In this document: piece after piece, positions 61,545 to 64,000 of the stretch | Layout: the number at the start of each line of letters is the position of its first letter | Position numbering within the stretch: the first letter of the stretch is position 1 | Assembly: GCA_017465055.1 (NCBI GenBank) | Contig: JAFTWZ010000018.1 | Location: 20,376 to 84,375 of the forward strand | Length of the DNA stretch: 64,000 nt | From: Alistipes sp. | GTDB lineage: Bacteria; Bacteroidota; Bacteroidia; Bacteroidales; Rikenellaceae | Direction of reading: 5' to 3' | Position numbers and translations under genes: made by a program | Notes under the pieces: model-generated | The model's input: only the letters and a program-made list of their open reading frames with translations | Databases searched by the model: none | Told to the model about the DNA's origin: nothing

Positions 61545-62570
61545 ATGAGAAGGTCACTATTTCAAAATATCCTATGGATTCTGCCCGCTGAGACGGCGCA
61601 TAACATCAAGATGGCACTGCTCGGCGTGGTCGGCAAGCTACCTACTGGTAAGTGGTGGCTTAAGCTATGCCACGCACCTCGCAGCGAAGAGCTCGAGCGC
61701 GAAGTATTCGGAATACACTTCCGCAACCCCATAGGCGTGGCTGCAGGATTCGACCCCAATGGCGACAGGCTCAACGAACTATCGGCCACAGGATTCGGAT
61801 TTGTAGAGATAGGCTCGGTAGTGCCACGACCACAGCCCGGCACGCCACGTCCACGACTGCACCGTATGCGCAGCATAGACTCACTCATAGACAACTCGGG
61901 ATACCCCAGCCTCGGACTCGAATATGTGCTCAACAACGTGCGTAAGCGCACCAAGCATACCCGAAACTTAGTCATAGGCTGCAACATAGGCAGACTAACA
62001 GCCTCGCACCGCGACGACACCGTAAAAGAGTACCTGCGCGTGTTCCGTAATATGTATCAGTATGTCGACTTCTTCGTAATAAACGCCGCGTGTAACACCG
62101 CCTCGAAGCGCTACGTGCCACGCACACGCGAGGAGCTGATGGCTCTGCTTGAGCCTCTCTTCGAGTTCCGACGCGGACAGCTCGACTACAGACCCATACT
62201 AATAAAGATATCGCCCGACCTGAGCCAAGAGGAGATAGATAGAGTCATCGAGGTGCTAATAGAGACCCCTCTTGACGGCATAGAGGCCGTAGCTGGCTCG
62301 CTCGATATGGCCACCAAGCACCGCGGAGCACTGACGGGAGCCAGGCTGACGCAGCGCGCCTTAGAGGTGGTGCGATACATAGCCGAGAAGACCGAGCACA
62401 ACTACCCCATCATCGGCTCGGGAGGTATGATGCAGCCCGAGGATATCAAGGCGATGCTCGAGGTAGGAGCCTCGCTTGTCGCGCTAAACACAGGTCTTAG
62501 AGAGAATGGCCTACGCCTGCTAAAGAGGGGTGCAAAGGCGATAGTATCGAAAGATAAAAAGGATAAATAG
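61545..62570 (+). CDS. Dihydroorotate dehydrogenase (class 2)-like protein with altered active site
   Basis: 341 residues from the ATG at 61545; an in-frame ATG at 61515 overlaps the -7 element and is rejected. Class 2 PyrD features are present: an N-terminal helix 'LPAETAHNIK', 'NPIGVAAGFDPNG', 'GFGFVEIGSV..PQPGTPRPRLHR', 'GCNIG', and 'KISPDLSQEEI' with Lys221. The substrate pocket is different. The usual N-x-SSPNT with the catalytic Ser reads Asn180-Ala-Ala-Cys-Asn184-Thr (one residue shorter), NRMGFNN reads DNSGYPS, and the TNTT block reads VAGSLD. It may be a divergent enzyme with another substrate. It is followed by cinA after 8 bp. Confidence 0.8.
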   Translation: MRRSLFQNILWILPAETAHNIKMALLGVVGKLPTGKWWLKLCHAPRSEELEREVFGIHFRNPIGVAAGFDPNGDRLNELSATGFGFVEIGSVVPRPQPGTPRPRLHRMRSIDSLIDNSGYPSLGLEYVLNNVRKRTKHTRNLVIGCNIGRLTASHRDDTVKEYLRVFRNMYQYVDFFVINAACNTASKRYVPRTREELMALLEPLFEFRRGQLDYRPILIKISPDLSQEEIDRVIEVLIETPLDGIEAVAGSLDMATKHRGALTGARLTQRALEVVRYIAEKTEHNYPIIGSGGMMQPEDIKAMLEVGASLVALNTGLRENGLRLLKRGAKAIVSKDKKDK

Positions 62571-62578
62571 AGAGGATT

Positions 62579-63826
62579 ATGAGGGCGACGATTATAACCA
62601 TAGGCGATGAGATACTCATAGGCCAGATTGTCGACACAAACAGCGCATCGATATCGCGTAAGCTAAACGCCATAGGTATAACCATAGGCGAGAAGATATC
62701 TATCGCCGATAGCCGCGATGCTATAGTCACCACCGTAGAGCGCGCCACGAAGGAGTCGCAGGTGGTGATAATCACCGGAGGCCTCGGCCCCACGAAGGAC
62801 GACATAACCAAGACGACACTTGCCGAGATGTTCGGCTCGAAGCTACGCTACGACCAGGCCGAGGGCGAGCATATACGTCAGCTCTTAGCGCGCCGAGGTA
62901 TAGCCTTCACAGAGCTTAACCGCAGCCAGGCCCTCGTACCCGAGTGCTGCACGGTGCTACACAACGCCTACGGCACAGCACCAGGTATGTGGTTCGACAC
63001 GCCACAGCGTGGTGTGGTGGTATCACTACCAGGCGTACCCTTCGAGATGGAGCACCTTATGGACGATGTAGTAGTACCTCGCCTTGCGGAGCACTTCGAC
63101 CTGCGAAGCATAGTACACCGCACGCTGATAACGCGCGGCATCGCCGAATCGATACTTGCCGAGCGCATAGCCGCGTGGGAGGATGCACTGCCCGAATATA
63201 TGCACTTAGCCTACCTCCCAGCGCCCAACATCGTGCGCCTACGCCTCTCGGCCTACGACGTAGATAAGGCCGAGGCTACGAAGGCTATAGAGTGCGAGTT
63301 TAATAAGCTCAGCGCCATCATTGGCGACAACATCGTCGGCTACGAGGGCGAGAGCATCGAGCATCTCATACACCAGAGGCTCAGCGAGCGCGGCCTTACG
63401 CTTGCTGTTGCCGAGAGCTGCACAGGAGGAGCCATAGCCTCGAAGTTCACAGCTATGGCTGGGGCGTCGCAGTACTTCCTCGCAGGCGTGGTGAGCTACT
63501 CTAACGAGTCGAAGCGCGACATTCTCGGAGTGAGGATGGCCGATATCGAGCAGTATGGTGCTGTGAGCGAGGAGGTTGCTCGGCAGATGGCAGAGGGTGT
63601 GCGACGCATCACAGGCTCGGACTACGCCCTGGCGACTACGGGCATTGCAGGCCCAGGAGGTGGTAGCGAGGCAAAGCCTATAGGCACGGTGTGGATGGCT
63701 TTAGCCACACCAATGGCTACTTATGCGCAGATGCGCAACTCGGGCAACGACCGAGGTCAGGTAATCAGCCGCGCCACGGCCTACGCCCTCGATATGCTCT
63801 ACGACGAGCTTAAGAAACTGTTTTGA
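62579..63826 (+). CDS. cinA: CinA-family nicotinamide-nucleotide amidohydrolase
   Basis: 415 residues with two domains. The N-terminal MoCF-biosynthesis (CinA/COG1058) domain begins 'ATIITIGDEILIGQIVDTNS' and has 'VVIITGGLGPTKDDITK'. The C-terminal PncC domain from about 260 has 'LAVAESCTGGAIASKFTAMAGASQYFLAGVVSYSN' with the nucleophile-region Ser/Cys, and 'ATTGIAGPGGGSEAKPIGTVW'. It recycles NMN to NaMN and may hydrolyse ADP-ribose-like compounds. The last codons, including the TGA stop, lie inside the terminal repeat of the fold-back element that follows. Confidence 0.95.
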   Translation: MRATIITIGDEILIGQIVDTNSASISRKLNAIGITIGEKISIADSRDAIVTTVERATKESQVVIITGGLGPTKDDITKTTLAEMFGSKLRYDQAEGEHIRQLLARRGIAFTELNRSQALVPECCTVLHNAYGTAPGMWFDTPQRGVVVSLPGVPFEMEHLMDDVVVPRLAEHFDLRSIVHRTLITRGIAESILAERIAAWEDALPEYMHLAYLPAPNIVRLRLSAYDVDKAEATKAIECEFNKLSAIIGDNIVGYEGESIEHLIHQRLSERGLTLAVAESCTGGAIASKFTAMAGASQYFLAGVVSYSNESKRDILGVRMADIEQYGAVSEEVARQMAEGVRRITGSDYALATTGIAGPGGGSEAKPIGTVWMALATPMATYAQMRNSGNDRGQVISRATAYALDMLYDELKKLF

Positions 63827-64000
63827 ATTTTATTGAAAGAGTTTGTTCGTTGCAGCAAGAGATAGTTTCGGCTTCTTTGAGGCTCTTTTCGGCAACTTTT
63901 CATTTGTGATAATTGGAAATAGTCCACTATTACCTGCATACCCCAAATGAAAATTTTCACGAAATTAGCTCTCAAATAATCTCGAAATAAAATTCAAACA
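63818..64000. mobile_element. Fold-back (MITE-like) element, long copy
   Basis: It begins CTGTTTTGAATTTTATT and ends AATAAAATTCAAACA at the window edge, the same inverted ends as at 6188-6257. Inside, TTTTCATTTG pairs with CAAATGAAAA and further outer segments pair imperfectly, so the whole ~183 bp can fold back. No coding capacity. The right end may extend one or more bases past the window. Confidence 0.8.

Overview
The window looks like a chromosomal segment of a gut-type Bacteroidales (phylum Bacteroidota). Support comes from a SusC/SusD glycan-uptake locus, many SPII lipoproteins with short signal peptides, -7 elements of the form TAnnTTTG with TTG about 19 bp upstream, few Shine-Dalgarno sites, and near-balanced base composition. 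A Rikenellaceae- or Odoribacteraceae-like member is possible, but the genus cannot be fixed from sequence alone. No rRNA, tRNA, CRISPR array, prophage or complete insertion sequence was seen.

Layout. (1) 1-5137, minus strand: a partial AsmA/DUF748 protein preceded by a three-gene operon encoding a eukaryote-like steroid 5-alpha-reductase, an Old Yellow Enzyme-type flavin reductase and an SDR dehydrogenase, with a good promoter. This is the most striking metabolic module, and probably acts on 3-oxo-delta-4 steroids or bile acids. (2) 5441-12775: an exported lipoprotein nitroreductase and a complete histidine-to-glutamate operon (ftcD-hutU-hutH-hutI). (3) 13333-19719: small envelope and stress genes (Dabb, MORN, NfeD, SPFH, two unknowns, an O-methyltransferase). 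(4) 19766-27530: a repeat island beside a GIY-YIG nuclease gene, then housekeeping genes (M16 peptidase, uvrA, YigZ, lepB, dapB). (5) 27646-32146: an exported amidase-fold/golvesin-domain protein, a BASS transporter and a coiled-coil protein. (6) 32150-49312, minus strand: an alpha-glucan utilisation locus transcribed MFS transporter, susC, susD, a giant SusE/F-like CBM lipoprotein, GH53, then four GH13 enzymes. A LytS/LytTR two-component system is divergent from it. (7) 51901-53062: a repeat-rich spacer and a structured leader in front of a 1286-residue beta-helix surface lipoprotein. (8) 57210-60882: Wza/Wzc-type polysaccharide export genes. (9) 60890-64000: a mosaic of short repeats, a duplicated promoter, a dihydroorotate dehydrogenase-like gene lacking the usual active-site serine, cinA, and a fold-back element shared with position 6188.

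How the genes work together. The glucan locus captures and cuts starch-like polymers at the surface (lipoprotein GH13s and CBM protein), imports oligosaccharides through SusC/D, trims them in the periplasm (SusA-like) and moves them inward by the MFS carrier. The hut operon turns histidine into glutamate and methenyl-THF. The steroid operon supplies two reductases for a delta-4 double bond plus a hydroxysteroid dehydrogenase-like enzyme.

The intergenic DNA is unusually rich in short-period repeats. A 10-bp unit close to KATGRGTTAA recurs at five places, inverted 9-bp arrays at two, a ~220-bp inverted-end element at three, and hairpin-plus-spacer modules at two. These repeats and the structured leader at 52753-53062 are the best candidates for undescribed biology besides the steroid operon.
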